Assembly: GCA_900756945.1 (NCBI GenBank)
Contig: CAAELZ010000034.1
Location: 1-64,000, forward strand
Length of the DNA: 64,000 nt
Direction: 5' to 3'
DNA from: an uncultured Collinsella sp.
Lineage (GTDB): Bacteria; Actinomycetota; Coriobacteriia; Coriobacteriales; Coriobacteriaceae
Part shown: positions 1-9,225 of the stretch, one piece after another
Position numbering within the stretch: position 1 is the first letter of the stretch
Layout: every line of letters begins with the position of its first letter
Position numbers and translations under genes: made by a program
Notes under the pieces: generated by a model
What the model was told of the DNA's origin: nothing
Database searches by the model: none
Seen by the model: the letters and a program-made list of their open reading frames with translations, nothing else

Positions 1-75
1 AGTCCTGAGTCTGTTGCAATGAAGATGAGAATCAAGGGTTTGCGCGGAATTCGCTACCAATCGCGCATCTATTAA
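1..75 (+). CDS. possible 3' end of an upstream gene (partial)
   Basis: One frame is open from the window edge to a TAA at 73-75, giving about 24 residues that end in RYQSRIY and are rich in Arg and Lys. The other two plus frames stop within 20 bases. There is not enough sequence to name a family, and it could equally be a chance open stretch. From 76 to 199 I see only AT-rich leader DNA and the ribosome site of the next gene. Confidence 0.3.
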   Translation, partial: SPESVAMKMRIKGLRGIRYQSRIY

Positions 76-199
76 CCCGTCCAAAAAAATACAGGTGTAT
101 ATTTATATACTGATTTTGCTGTGCTCAGATTGCAATTAACCGTGGACAGAAATGAAGAATGCTAAAACTGGGCTTTAGGACAGGGGAGGCTATAGCCTT

Positions 200-2698
200 A
201 TGAGACGAGTGGGAACACTTGGCTTGGTGGCAGCGCTTGCCGCTATCTTGGTATCGCCGCTGCCGGCGCACGCCGAAGACGCTTCGGGTGCCGTTACCTA
301 CAATGCGGGAAATGGGTATTCCTTTGAGAAGCTCTCGCATCCTACGGTAGGAACGTCGCAGCCGGATGGCATCGTCGACTACCAGGGTGGCGGTGCCGTT
401 GCCGTTCCGGGCGCCGACGGTAACGCGGCCAACAACGAAGGCGATCGCGGCCAGAGCTACACTTGGGCGGCTGCGAGCTATGGTGACTGGCTTTATGTGG
501 GCACCTGCTATGCGGCGATGGGCAACACGCTGACGCTCATGAACGGCACGCTGGGTGATTCCTTTGATGCCGAAACCATGCGCCTGACGCTGGAGGCCAT
601 GTTTAACGGCACCTTCTTCTATGGACAGCAGAAGGAGGACGGCACGGCCGACAAGGACAGCGGCGGCATCCTGGTCAAGATCAATACCAAGACCGGTGAG
701 ACCAAGCTGCTACTCTCTGAATCGCTCAACGGCGTCGGTCCTTTGTTCCGCAATGCCGTGAGCTATAAGGGTAAGCTCTATTTCTGCGGCAGCGTCAGGA
801 CCAATGGCGGCAAAAGCGGTCTGCCTTCTGTATATGAGATCGATCCTAAGACGGATGAGTGGAAAGTTGTCTATCAGGGCCTTTCGAGCATGCAGGATTA
901 CGGTGCCGCCTACAAGCAGGGCATTTCTACTGGTATCCGCGGCATGTGCGTTCATGATGGCCAGCTCGTCATCAGCAATGTGGGTAAAGACGCGACCGGT
1001 AACTTTGTGTCGACAATCCTGACGTCGTCTGACCCGTCGAAGGGCCAGAACAGCTTCACCGAGATTGCCAACTCGGGCACGCTGTTTGGCTATCCGGCGA
1101 TTCGCTATCAGGACAGCATCTACGGCGGCGCCATTTGGGATATGGTCTCGTACAATGGCCATCTCTATGCGACCATCTGCACCGGTACGCCTGAGAACGC
1201 TCCCGATGATAATTCCATGCAGTCGTTCGCCATGGTCCGTGGCGACAAGAACGCCGACGGCAGCTATTCGTGGGCTTCCATTGTTGGCGATCAGGAGAGG
1301 GACGGTGCAAAGTACTGCTTTGGCATCGATCCTGCCCGCACCCGTTCTGGTGCTGCCAACCTCATCGTCTACAACGACTACCTCTATATCGGTGAATATA
1401 ACGACGAGGAGATTGCCCTCGAGCGCATCCTGTTCAACAAATCCAACACCGAAGAGGGCGGCAAGAGCGGCATGGGCGGCGTTGACTGCTCGTTTGTGAA
1501 TGCCAATCTTGAGCAGTCGGTCAACATCTATCGCATGGACAAGAACGAGGACATGGATCTTGTCGTTGGCGATCCCACCGTCATGTTCCCCAAGGGCGGT
1601 ATTTCCGGCCTGGCTTCGGGCTTTGGCCGAAACGAGAACCAGTACATTTGGCGCATGCAGAAGTTCGACGGCAAGCTGTATATCGGTACCTTTGATACCG
1701 CGAGCCTGCTTGAGCCGATCGGCCAGTTCTCCAATGGCGACATTATCGATATGACGCCCGAGGAGTGGAACTCTCAGGTTCAGCGCCTTAGGGACCTGCT
1801 CGATCACCTGCTCGACAAGAAATCGCCTGACGACCCCATCGTTCCCGCCAACACGCTTGCGGACGATGATTCAAACGAGGCCGTCGAGGTTGATGACGAG
1901 AAGGCTGGGGTTGTTGAGGGCTTTGGCGACCTGAGCGATGCGCTGGAGGATGCCACGGGCGATCTTTGTGATCAGGCCGCGACGATGTCCCAGGACTTTG
2001 AGGACGACGCCGCTTATGTCCAGAAGATCGATGACGAGATCGCGTACTTCAAGTCCTTTGCCGATCAGTATCAGGACATGCTCGATAGCTATGGGGACCT
2101 GAAGCAGCAGTACGAGGATGCCTATGGCACCGAGCTGCCGAGCGATATTCAAGATGCGCTCGATAAGCTTCTGAACGAGGAGAACCTTAAAAAGTTGCAG
2201 AGTGTGCTCACATGCATGTATTACCTGCGCGATGCCGAGCGCGGCTTTGATATGTATGTGACCGAGGACGGCGTGAACTTTACGACGCTGACGACTAACG
2301 GTTTTAACGATCCGTACAACCATGGTCTGCGCACCTTTGCCGTTACCGATCAGGGCCTGTGCCTCGGTACTGCCAACCCGTTCTATGGCTGCCAGGTTTG
2401 GATCCAGCGCAAGGAGAATTCGGAGAATCCGATTGATCCCGGTACTCCGGATCCGACGGAACCCACCGATCCTTCGCAGCCGGGTGGCGGCGATCAGCCT
2501 GGTGGCAGCCAGACGGGCGGCAATGACCAGTCGAGCAGCACCACGACGACCGTTTCGACGACCACCAAGAAGACTCCGAAGGACGGCTCGCTGCCTCACG
2601 CTGGCGACTCGACCCTCACGCTGGTCTTGGGATTGCTGGTTGCAGCTGCCGCAGTGCTTGGCATTGCTCTCGTCTTGTGCAAGCGTTCTCGTCGCTAG
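200..2698 (+). CDS. sortase-anchored surface protein, beta-propeller-like
   Basis: An 832-residue secreted wall protein. Residues 1-25 form a signal peptide ending in AHA. From about 70 to 510 there are repeated short motifs of the type 'YNGHLYAT', 'YNDYLYIG' and 'FDGKLYIG', which look like beta-propeller blades. A charged, helical, probably coiled-coil stretch at about 565-680 interrupts the repeats. One more blade-like piece follows ('EDGVNFTTLTT'), then a Pro/Gly/Gln/Thr-rich stalk. The C terminus has LPHAG, a hydrophobic helix and CKRSRR, the layout of a sortase signal. AGGGGAGG lies upstream of the ATG. Function is not identifiable; adhesion or ligand binding is a guess. The stop overlaps the convergent gene by 4 bases. 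Confidence 0.85.
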   Translation: MRRVGTLGLVAALAAILVSPLPAHAEDASGAVTYNAGNGYSFEKLSHPTVGTSQPDGIVDYQGGGAVAVPGADGNAANNEGDRGQSYTWAAASYGDWLYVGTCYAAMGNTLTLMNGTLGDSFDAETMRLTLEAMFNGTFFYGQQKEDGTADKDSGGILVKINTKTGETKLLLSESLNGVGPLFRNAVSYKGKLYFCGSVRTNGGKSGLPSVYEIDPKTDEWKVVYQGLSSMQDYGAAYKQGISTGIRGMCVHDGQLVISNVGKDATGNFVSTILTSSDPSKGQNSFTEIANSGTLFGYPAIRYQDSIYGGAIWDMVSYNGHLYATICTGTPENAPDDNSMQSFAMVRGDKNADGSYSWASIVGDQERDGAKYCFGIDPARTRSGAANLIVYNDYLYIGEYNDEEIALERILFNKSNTEEGGKSGMGGVDCSFVNANLEQSVNIYRMDKNEDMDLVVGDPTVMFPKGGISGLASGFGRNENQYIWRMQKFDGKLYIGTFDTASLLEPIGQFSNGDIIDMTPEEWNSQVQRLRDLLDHLLDKKSPDDPIVPANTLADDDSNEAVEVDDEKAGVVEGFGDLSDALEDATGDLCDQAATMSQDFEDDAAYVQKIDDEIAYFKSFADQYQDMLDSYGDLKQQYEDAYGTELPSDIQDALDKLLNEENLKKLQSVLTCMYYLRDAERGFDMYVTEDGVNFTTLTTNGFNDPYNHGLRTFAVTDQGLCLGTANPFYGCQVWIQRKENSENPIDPGTPDPTEPTDPSQPGGGDQPGGSQTGGNDQSSSTTTTVSTTTKKTPKDGSLPHAGDSTLTLVLGLLVAAAAVLGIALVLCKRSRR

Positions 2699-3120
2699 GC
2701 TCGACCACGCAGCTCGATGCCTTGGATATCGTCGAAGTTGATGGCGATATCCCTGAGTTTGAGCAGCTTGAATGCGGGTAGCACCTCGACCAGGATGCCG
2801 GTGCGGGAGCGATAGCCGTACGTATCGTAATAGGTCACGAGGAGCAGGTCTCCGCGCTTGAGGCCCTCGAGCTTTTTCGAAAGCTCGAGGGCTTTTTCTT
2901 CCGTGAGTTCGCATTTGGGCTCAACGGTGATCTCTTGTTTGCGTACAAGCTCGTAGTATCCCGTGAGGGCGGCAAAGGGCATAAACTGTGCGGCGCGGTT
3001 GGCGCGCACGGCACCGTTCGCAGTGAGGTTGGGGTCGGCGGCGCGGCGTCTGCCCTCGGGGTCCGCCAGGCGCTCGAAGGCGGTCGGCGGGCGCACGGGC
3101 TGTTGTTTGGGTTTAGGCAC
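2695..3120 (-). CDS. YolD-like protein paired with Y-family polymerase
   Basis: A 141-residue protein that starts 8 bases inside the end of the upstream polymerase gene, so the two are translationally coupled. The N-terminal half ('RAAQFMPFAALTGYYELVRKQE') and C-terminal half (a short beta-rich piece around 'GDLLLVTYYDTYGYRSRTG') fit the YolD-like family, which in Firmicutes commonly sits beside UvrX-type polymerases. Its molecular role is not established; it is presumed to assist or regulate the polymerase. Expression should follow the LexA-like boxes ahead of the polymerase. Confidence 0.8.
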   Translation of the reverse strand: MPKPKQQPVRPPTAFERLADPEGRRRAADPNLTANGAVRANRAAQFMPFAALTGYYELVRKQEITVEPKCELTEEKALELSKKLEGLKRGDLLLVTYYDTYGYRSRTGILVEVLPAFKLLKLRDIAINFDDIQGIELRGRA

Positions 3121-4618
3121 GATGTCCTCCTACCTGATCGTTGCGTTCGCGTGCGGTGGCGCCGGCGGTAAAGCTTAATCCCTTGACGAGCGCGTTCTTG
3201 CCGTACTTACCCTTCACGGCCAAGACGGCGCGCGCCAGGTCGCGCTCGCGCTCATCGGCCTTAACATCGCTAAACAGATCGATGGTGGCAAATTCCTCGG
3301 GCATGAGGTTGCCAAATCCCAGGTTGATGCGCTTGACCGGTCGTTTGGGATCGACAGTCTGCGCCCAGAGCTCATCGAAATAGCCCATGATCCTCTTAAA
3401 CGAATTGGTGCGCTCGGGCAGCTTGCGGGATGTATTGGAATGTGCGAACAGCGCAGCATAGCCACCACGCGGTTTGCCGCCGTGCTCTCCCACAAAGATG
3501 CCGTCGATTGCCTGCGCTTCGCGCACCAGGCGACGCCGTTCGTCATCGCGCTGGACGGGCTTGGGCGCACGGGGCGCGAGCTCGGGGCCGGCGGTTGCGG
3601 TGGGTTCGATACTCGACGTGCTCAAGCGCAGGTGCCCGCATCCGTCCACATACTGCGCTGTACCGCTGGCGTCGAGGCGGCGTATGTCGGCGCGTTCGCT
3701 CGCGTAGCCCACAAAGAGCGAGATGCTGTCACAGACCACGTGCTTATCGACCAAGTCTAAAACGGCGTTGTCGACCATCTCGCGCAAGACGGTATAGGCC
3801 TGTTCGTAGGCATAACCCTTCGAGAGCACCTGTCCTGTGGTGGTCGAAGTTGCTTGCGGGCGATAGGCTTGGATATCGGCGATGGTTGTCGGCTCGCGCC
3901 CGAAGGCATGGTCGATGAGATATTCGGCATTGACGCCGAGCTCGTCGTAAAGCAGGTTTTCGTCGAGCGCCGCGACGCCCATCAGATCGTAGACGCCGTA
4001 TTTCTCGAGGCGGGCTGCCACGCCGGGACCGATGCCCCAGATATCGGTGATGGGACGATGGGGCCAGATCTCCTTGCGAAAGGTCTCGTCGTCGAGTATG
4101 CCGATGCGGCTGGGTACGTGCTTGGCGGTAATGTCGAGCGCTACCTTGGCCTGGAATAGGTTGGGGCCGATGCCGACCGTCGCCGTGATGCCGGTGCGCG
4201 CGAGGACCTCGTCGCGCAGCGTGCAGGCGAACCCTTCCGCATCTGTGTGATAGAGGTCCAGATAGGGCGTCACGTCGATAAAGCATTCATCGATTGAATA
4301 GACGTGAATGTCTTGCGGACTTACGTATTCCAGATAGATGCCGTAGATTTGCGCCGACACCTCCATATAGTGCTGCATGCGCGGTACGGCCGTGATGTAG
4401 TCGATGCCATCGGGAATCTCGAATAGGCGGCAGCGATTGTGAATCCCTAAGTCCTTCATAGCCTGCGTGATGGCGAGGCAGATGGTCGTGCGTCCGCGCG
4501 ATTCGTCGGCAACGACCAGGTTGGTGGTGAGCGGATCGAGCCCACGGTCGACGCACTCGACGCTGGCATAAAACGTCTTGAGGTCGATGCAGATATAGGT
4601 GTGCTGCTCGTGCGCCAT
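3113..4618 (-). CDS. Y-family DNA polymerase (UmuC/UvrX type)
   Basis: A 501-residue translesion polymerase. The palm shows 'CIDLKTFYASVE' near residue 10 (first metal aspartate) and 'YSIDECFIDVT' near residue 107 (catalytic DE pair). A helix-hairpin-helix thumb ('ITDIWGIGPGVAARLEKYG') and a C-terminal little-finger region follow. The length is greater than DinB (about 350) and similar to UvrX/UmuC-like proteins. GGGAGG precedes the ATG. Two LexA-like boxes lie 14-44 bases upstream of the start, so DNA-damage induction is expected. It forms an operon with the YolD-like gene. Confidence 0.92.
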   Translation of the reverse strand: MAHEQHTYICIDLKTFYASVECVDRGLDPLTTNLVVADESRGRTTICLAITQAMKDLGIHNRCRLFEIPDGIDYITAVPRMQHYMEVSAQIYGIYLEYVSPQDIHVYSIDECFIDVTPYLDLYHTDAEGFACTLRDEVLARTGITATVGIGPNLFQAKVALDITAKHVPSRIGILDDETFRKEIWPHRPITDIWGIGPGVAARLEKYGVYDLMGVAALDENLLYDELGVNAEYLIDHAFGREPTTIADIQAYRPQATSTTTGQVLSKGYAYEQAYTVLREMVDNAVLDLVDKHVVCDSISLFVGYASERADIRRLDASGTAQYVDGCGHLRLSTSSIEPTATAGPELAPRAPKPVQRDDERRRLVREAQAIDGIFVGEHGGKPRGGYAALFAHSNTSRKLPERTNSFKRIMGYFDELWAQTVDPKRPVKRINLGFGNLMPEEFATIDLFSDVKADERERDLARAVLAVKGKYGKNALVKGLSFTAGATARERNDQVGGHRA

Positions 4619-4631
4619 CCGAGCCTCCCAT

Positions 4632-4662
4632 CAAACACATGTTCTTATCGAATACCTGTTCG
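4632..4662 (-). promoter_or_regulatory. two tandem LexA/SOS-box-like operators
   Basis: Two 14-mers resemble the Gram-positive LexA consensus CGAACRNRYGTTCG: CAAACACATGTTCT at 4632-4645 and CGAATACCTGTTCG at 4649-4662, each matching about 12 of 14 positions. They lie directly ahead of the polymerase start codon, where a repressor would block its promoter. The core GAATACCTGTTC of the second box recurs exactly at 40847-40858. Confidence 0.7.
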
Positions 4663-4692
4663 ATAATACCCGCTCATCCGGACATCGTCAAA

Positions 4693-4727
4693 ACCTGTCA
4701 AAAAGGGACTGGTTTGTTTTGGTAGGT
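4693..4727. repeat. REP-like palindromic repeat, family A copy 1
   Basis: A 35-base imperfect hairpin whose arms read ACCTGTCAAAA and TTTTGGTAGGT around a loop containing GGGACTGG. It is a close relative of the perfect copy at 49848-49882 and of the inverted pair at 5384-5460. It sits between divergent genes. Confidence 0.7.
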
Positions 4728-4803
4728 ATGGTCGTGCGGTTGGATCGGGTTTTAACGCAGCTCTAAAGAGTGCGAAACAGCTCGGAAAACCTCGCTTCGT
4801 AGC

Positions 4804-5379
4804 ATGAGCCTAACGATTGATACCGCCTATACGCACGGAAGGGTTGTGGAAAAGATGGTCAATTATGGGTTTGGTATGCCGACGCGCCTTGTTGCGGATG
4901 GAGACGTGGCTCGCTGGTGCGGACGATTGGTCGCTCACTACGGTGGCACCAAGGCGCTGGTTGTGCTGGGCGGTGACAAGCATACGCGCGATGAGCTTGT
5001 CTCGGCGGCACTTGGCTCGCTTGATCGAGCCCTACTCGAGCGTGTGCTTTTCCGCTGCGGCTCGTTTGAGGGCGACGGGGGAGACGAGCTGATCGACGAA
5101 GCCGTGGCCCTGGCGACCGACGAAGGCGTGGACTTTGTCCTGGCGATTGGCGATGCCGATACTGCTGGCTTTGCGCGCGAGCTCGCGCGTCGCATGGCGG
5201 CGCTCGATGCCGGCGAAGACGGCTTTGTGCCTTATGGATGCATTGTCTCGGAGGGCAAGGTGCCTGCTGTCGTGGGCACCGGCGAGGTTCCCGTTTTTGC
5301 CATTATCGCGCCCGAACTGCTGGAGGGCATCGGGTCTCCTCTGCGTGAGTTACTCGGTAGCGTCTGCGCCGCGGCCTAA
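4804..5379 (+). CDS. truncated iron-containing alcohol dehydrogenase-like protein
   Basis: A 191-residue protein resembling only the N-terminal dinucleotide-binding half of iron-dependent butanol dehydrogenases (family length about 385). The order 'NYGFGMPTRLVADGDV', 'KALVVLGGDKHTRD' and 'DEGVDFVLAIGDAD' matches the family, but the usual GGGS nucleotide-phosphate loop is replaced by GDAD and the metal-binding C-terminal domain is absent. Codon use looks normal, so it may be expressed as a remnant or re-purposed domain. No strong ribosome site precedes the ATG. It is bounded on both sides by family A repeats. Enzymatic activity is unlikely. Confidence 0.6.
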   Translation: MSLTIDTAYTHGRVVEKMVNYGFGMPTRLVADGDVARWCGRLVAHYGGTKALVVLGGDKHTRDELVSAALGSLDRALLERVLFRCGSFEGDGGDELIDEAVALATDEGVDFVLAIGDADTAGFARELARRMAALDAGEDGFVPYGCIVSEGKVPAVVGTGEVPVFAIIAPELLEGIGSPLRELLGSVCAAA

Positions 5380-5383
5380 TATT

Positions 5384-5460
5384 TGCCATAAAAGGACGGG
5401 TTATTTTTGGTTGGTAAAGCGTTTGACCTGCCAAAATAAGCCTGTCCCTTTTTGATCGGT
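5384..5460. repeat. inverted pair of family A REP-like repeats
   Basis: Two copies face each other just after the dehydrogenase-like gene. One (5384-5417) reads on the plus strand with GGACGGGTTATTTTTGG. The other (5426-5460) reads on the minus strand, and its complement contains AAAAAGGGACAGG. Together they make a BIME-like unit that could fold and act as a transcript terminator ahead of pgi. Confidence 0.65.
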
Positions 5461-5578
5461 TGCCGTTTGGGGGCCGATTGGCAACGCTCGCTGATTGTAG
5501 TCTTGACCTGCGCTAGAATAGTGGCATCTGAATGTCCGGGCGCATGGAGGCGTGCGCCCGTATGCTGAGGAGGACTCT

Positions 5579-7273
5579 ATGGCAACTGTTGCCGCACCTA
5601 TCGATGCTACGTCGACTGCCGCTTGGAAGGCACTCGAGGCTCATCAGGAGAAGCTCGAGGCCGAGGGTATCGACCTCAAGGCCTGGTTCGCTGCCGATGC
5701 CGAGCGCGTGAACAAGCTGAGCTTTGACGCCGGTGACCTGCACTTCGATCTGTCGAAGAACCTGGTGACCGATGAGACCGTCAAGCTGCTGTGCGATCTT
5801 GCCCGCGAGGTGAAGCTCGAGGAGCGCCGCGACGCCATGTTCTCCGGCGAGCACATTAACACCACCGAGGACCGCGCCGTCCTGCACACCGCGCTTCGCC
5901 GCCCCGCAACCGAGAGGGGCCAGCTCATCGTCGACGGCCAGGACGTCGTCGCCGACGTGCACGAGGTCCTCGACCGCATGTATGCCTTCGCCGAGCGCGT
6001 GCGCTCCGGTGAGTGGAAGGGCGTTACCGGCAAGAAGATCGAGCACCTGGTGTCCATCGGCATCGGCGGTTCCGATCTGGGCCCGGTCATGGCTTACGAG
6101 GCTCTGCGTCCCTATGCTGACGCCGGTATCGACTGCCGCTACATCTCCAACATCGACCCCAACGACCAGGCCGAGAAGCTTAAGGGTTTGGACCCCGAGA
6201 CCACGCTCGTGATCATCGTCTCCAAGACCTTCACCACGCTCGAGACCCTCACCAACGCCCGCGAGGTCAAGACCTGGATGCTCGAGCAGCTCAAGGCTCA
6301 GGGCGCCATCGACGGCTCCGATGAGCAGAACGCTGAGGCCGTGGCAAAGCACTTCGTCGCCGTTTCCACCGCACTCGAGAAGGTTGAGGCCTTCGGTATC
6401 GACCCCGCCAACGCCTTCGGCTTCTGGAACTGGGTCGGCGGCCGCTATTCTGTTGACTCCGCCGTGGGCCTGTCGCTGATCGTCGTGCTCGGCCCCGAGC
6501 GCTTCCAGCAGTTCCTCGAGGGCTTCCACGCCATCGACGAGTACTTCTGCAATACCCCGCTCGAGAACAACGCCGTCGCGCTAATGGGCCTGTTCAACGT
6601 CTGGTACGTCAACTTCTTCGGTTCCAAGAGCCATGCCGTGCTGCCGTACTGCCAGTACCTGCACCGTTTCCCGGCCTACCTGCAGCAGCTCACCATGGAG
6701 TCCAACGGCAAGCATGTCCGTTGGGACGGCAGCGCCGTGACCTCCGACACCGGTGAGATCTTCTGGGGCGAGCCCGGCACCAACGGCCAGCATGCCTTCT
6801 ACCAGCTGCTGCACCAGGGCACCGTGGTGGTTCCGGCCGATTTCATCGCCTTCGCCAATACCGCAAACCCTGCGACCGACAGCGGTCAGGACGTGCATGA
6901 GCTGTTCCTGGGCAACTTCCTGGCCCAGACCAAGGCACTCGCCTTTGGCAAGACTGCCGACGAGGTTCGTGCCGAGGGCACGCCCGAGCAGATCGTCCCG
7001 GCCCGTTGCTTTGAGGGCAACCGCCCGACGACCTCGATCTTCGGCGACACGTTGACCCCGTTCGCACTCGGCGAGCTCATCGCCCTGTACGAGCACATCA
7101 CGTTTGTCGAGGGCGCGGTCTGGGGCATCGACTCCTACGACCAGTGGGGCGTCGAGCTGGGCAAGCAGCTTGCCAAGCAGATCACCCCGGCCTTCCACGA
7201 TGACGCCGCCAAGGCCGAGCAGGACGCTTCGACCCAGGCGCTCATCGAGTTCTATCGCGCTCATCGCAAGTAG
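5579..7273 (+). CDS. pgi: glucose-6-phosphate isomerase
   Basis: Interconverts glucose-6-phosphate and fructose-6-phosphate in the cytosol. The 564-residue protein shows 'GIGGSDLGP' (sugar-phosphate loop, about residue 159), a SIS-type '[13 protein letters not shown]' segment, and '[15 protein letters not shown]' (the family signature, about residue 280). The ATG at 5579 is chosen because GAGGAGG lies just ahead of it; an in-frame ATG at 5552 has no such site. A -10-like TAGAAT lies at 5514-5519. Codon bias is strong, as expected for a highly expressed glycolytic gene. It is the natural entry point for glucose-6-phosphate released by the frl-like island downstream. Confidence 0.97.
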   Translation: MATVAAPIDATSTAAWKALEAHQEKLEAEGIDLKAWFAADAERVNKLSFDAGDLHFDLSKNLVTDETVKLLCDLAREVKLEERRDAMFSGEHINTTEDRAVLHTALRRPATERGQLIVDGQDVVADVHEVLDRMYAFAERVRSGEWKGVTGKKIEHLVSIGIGGSDLGPVMAYEALRPYADAGIDCRYISNIDPNDQAEKLKGLDPETTLVIIVSKTFTTLETLTNAREVKTWMLEQLKAQGAIDGSDEQNAEAVAKHFVAVSTALEKVEAFGIDPANAFGFWNWVGGRYSVDSAVGLSLIVVLGPERFQQFLEGFHAIDEYFCNTPLENNAVALMGLFNVWYVNFFGSKSHAVLPYCQYLHRFPAYLQQLTMESNGKHVRWDGSAVTSDTGEIFWGEPGTNGQHAFYQLLHQGTVVVPADFIAFANTANPATDSGQDVHELFLGNFLAQTKALAFGKTADEVRAEGTPEQIVPARCFEGNRPTTSIFGDTLTPFALGELIALYEHITFVEGAVWGIDSYDQWGVELGKQLAKQITPAFHDDAAKAEQDASTQALIEFYRAHRK

Positions 7274-7302
7274 TTTTTACGGCCGAGTTGGCTTATGGCT
7301 GA

Positions 7303-7336
7303 AAGGGGCCCGTATCCGTTGGGATACGGGCCCCTT
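7303..7336 (+). terminator. strong hairpin terminator after pgi
   Basis: A perfect 15-bp stem (7303-7317 with 7322-7336) and a 4-base loop, 30 bases past the pgi stop. The T-rich tail is short (CTTGCTATTT). Confidence 0.8.
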
Positions 7337-7509
7337 GCTATTTGGATAGGATGGAATGTATCGGGAGGCGCCTCGACGGGCATCGCAATCGTCGAAGGCG
7401 CGCCGTTCATGTTTGGGACAATATGACATTTTTCCCGTTGCAAACAACGCCGCCGTGGGTGTTCTGTATGATGACTCAGGCAAGGTTGTTCAATGACAGG
7501 GAGGCATAT

Positions 7510-8352
7510 ATGGCAATCAAAGCCATCGCAATGGATATCGACGGTACGCTCACCAACGACCAAAAGGTCATCAGCCCGCGTACGCGCGAGAAGCTGCTCG
7601 CGGCGCAGGAGTCGGGCATTAAGCTCATCTTGGCTTCGGGCCGTCCCGCATGGGGGTTGCACGCCTTGGCGCAGGAGCTCGACCTTCAAAACCATGACGG
7701 TCTGCTAGTTGCCTTTAATGGCGCGCACGTGGTCGACGCTCAGACCGATGAGGTCCTTTTTGACCAGGCCATGCCGGCTGACGAACTGCACCGTCTGATT
7801 GATCACCTGCGTAATTTTGACGTGATCCCTATGATTTCGCTTGGTCGCGATCTGCACGTCGAGGATTCGTACCGCTGCATGATCACGCTGCCTGACGGCT
7901 CGCAGAAAAACATCGTCAAATACGAGCGCGATGCGTGCGACCTTAAGATCCGCGAAGTCGAGAGCTTGCATGAGGTCGTGGATACTTATCCCGTGGACAA
8001 GCTGCTGACGGCGGGCGATCCGACCTACCTGCAGGCGCATTACGAGGAAATGTATGCGCCCTTTACCCAGACGCTGTCGGGCATGTTTACGGCCGACTGG
8101 TACTTTGAGTACACGGCGCCCGGTATCGACAAGGCCCGTGCGCTCGAGGGTGCCCTGCCCAAGCTCGGCATCGATGCCAGTGAGGTCGTATCGTTTGGCG
8201 ACGGCCAGAACGACAAGTCCATGATTGAGTGGGCCGGCACCGGTGTTGCCATGGGCAACGCCGTCGATGAGGTTAAGGCAGTTGCTCAGATGGTGACCGC
8301 CAATAACAACGAAGATGGCATTGCGGTGGCGTTGGATAAGCTGCTGGGTTAG
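7510..8352 (+). CDS. Cof-type HAD-superfamily phosphatase
   Basis: A 280-residue cytosolic hydrolase, probably acting on sugar phosphates or similar small phosphorylated metabolites. HAD motif I is 'MDIDGTLTND' at residues 7-16 and motif II the 'LASGRP' segment. The C2 cap lies in the middle. Motif III/IV is 'KLGIDASEVVSFGDGQNDKSMI' in shortened form (GDGQND), typical of the Cof/YbiV subfamily. The start at 7510 is preceded by AGGGAGG; the upstream in-frame codons from 7342 lie inside the promoter region. The substrate cannot be told from sequence. Confidence 0.92.
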   Translation: MAIKAIAMDIDGTLTNDQKVISPRTREKLLAAQESGIKLILASGRPAWGLHALAQELDLQNHDGLLVAFNGAHVVDAQTDEVLFDQAMPADELHRLIDHLRNFDVIPMISLGRDLHVEDSYRCMITLPDGSQKNIVKYERDACDLKIREVESLHEVVDTYPVDKLLTAGDPTYLQAHYEEMYAPFTQTLSGMFTADWYFEYTAPGIDKARALEGALPKLGIDASEVVSFGDGQNDKSMIEWAGTGVAMGNAVDEVKAVAQMVTANNNEDGIAVALDKLLG

Positions 8353-8374
8353 AATCGCCGATAGTGCATAGTTC

Positions 8375-8400
8375 GGGCGTCCGCTTGCGGGCGCCCTTTT
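8375..8400 (+). terminator. hairpin terminator between two HAD genes
   Basis: GGGCGTCC (8375-8382) pairs with GGGCGCCC (8389-8396), including one G-T pair, followed by TTTT. It lies 23 bases after the Cof-type gene, yet the next gene starts only 16 bases later, so partial read-through is possible. Confidence 0.6.
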
Positions 8401-8415
8401 GTTGGGGAGGGTGCC

Positions 8416-9075
8416 GTGTCCGCATTTCCGTTCGACGCCGTTATCTTTGACATGGACGGCGTGATTGTCGATACCGAGTATTACTACCTGGGCGAGACCG
8501 CCGCGTTTGCCAAGGAGCTTGGGTTGAACCTGACCCAAGAGGAGTTGAACGGGCAGGTCGGTACCTCGCATCAGTTCTTTCTCCACATGCTGGTCGATTG
8601 GTTTGAGCGTGCCGGTAAGGGACGTTTTACTGGCGAGGAGGCGTTGGCCCGTTGGGATGAGTGGGCGCATAAACGTCCGCGCGACTATCAGACTTTGATT
8701 AACCCAGGCGCCGTGGATACGATTCGAGAGCTGCCGCGCCGCGGCGTTCGCGTGGCGCTTGCTAGCTCGTCGCCCATGGATAGCATCGAGGAAGTGCTCA
8801 ATGCATGCGGGCTGTCGGATGCCTTTGAGTATGTGGTGAGCGGCGAGCAGTTTAAGGAGAGCAAGCCCGAGCCCGACATCTACCTGCATGCGCTGGACCT
8901 GCTGGGGCTGCCCGCGAATCGCTGCTGCTGCGTTGAGGATTCCGTTCCGGGCATTACCGCGGGTAAGCGAGCCGGCCTGACGGTCATTGCCAAGCGCGAG
9001 GAGCGCTTTGGCTTTAGCCAGGATGCCGCGGACAAGATTATCGACCAGCTGCCGGAGCTGCTGGAGCTTTCTTAG
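8416..9075 (+). CDS. HAD hydrolase, beta-phosphoglucomutase-like
   Basis: A 219-residue protein with motif I 'VIFDMDGVIVDTE' (residues 8-20), motif II 'VALASSSPMD', and motif III/IV 'KPEPDIYLHA' with 'CCCVEDSVPGITAG'. This is the pattern of the beta-phosphoglucomutase/phosphatase group with a helical C1 cap. It starts with GTG, preceded by GGGGAGG. It could be a sugar-phosphate mutase or a phosphatase; the sequence alone does not decide. It follows another HAD enzyme. Confidence 0.9.
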   Translation: MSAFPFDAVIFDMDGVIVDTEYYYLGETAAFAKELGLNLTQEELNGQVGTSHQFFLHMLVDWFERAGKGRFTGEEALARWDEWAHKRPRDYQTLINPGAVDTIRELPRRGVRVALASSSPMDSIEEVLNACGLSDAFEYVVSGEQFKESKPEPDIYLHALDLLGLPANRCCCVEDSVPGITAGKRAGLTVIAKREERFGFSQDAADKIIDQLPELLELS

Positions 9076-9225
9076 GAGCGCGGTAGTTGCGCGTTTTTCG
9101 GGTCTGATGAGTAAATAGCCGACATTTTGGTGCGACACCTAGCATACTTTAAGCTAATGCGGGCTTAAGGACTTGTTGAATGCCCCTAAGTCCGTTTTAG
9201 ACTTAATTGTGCTTGGAGAGGGTAT

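Noticed and set aside
710..2914. Two long minus-strand frames under the surface protein gene
   Set aside because: They are complements of the strongly supported plus-strand gene with signal peptide and sorting signal.
5513..6529. 338-codon minus-strand frame across the start of pgi
   Set aside because: Shadow of the highly biased pgi codons; includes the promoter region and has no domain.
7705..9138. 477-codon minus-strand open frame under the two HAD genes
   Set aside because: Antisense shadow spanning two well-supported genes and a terminator.
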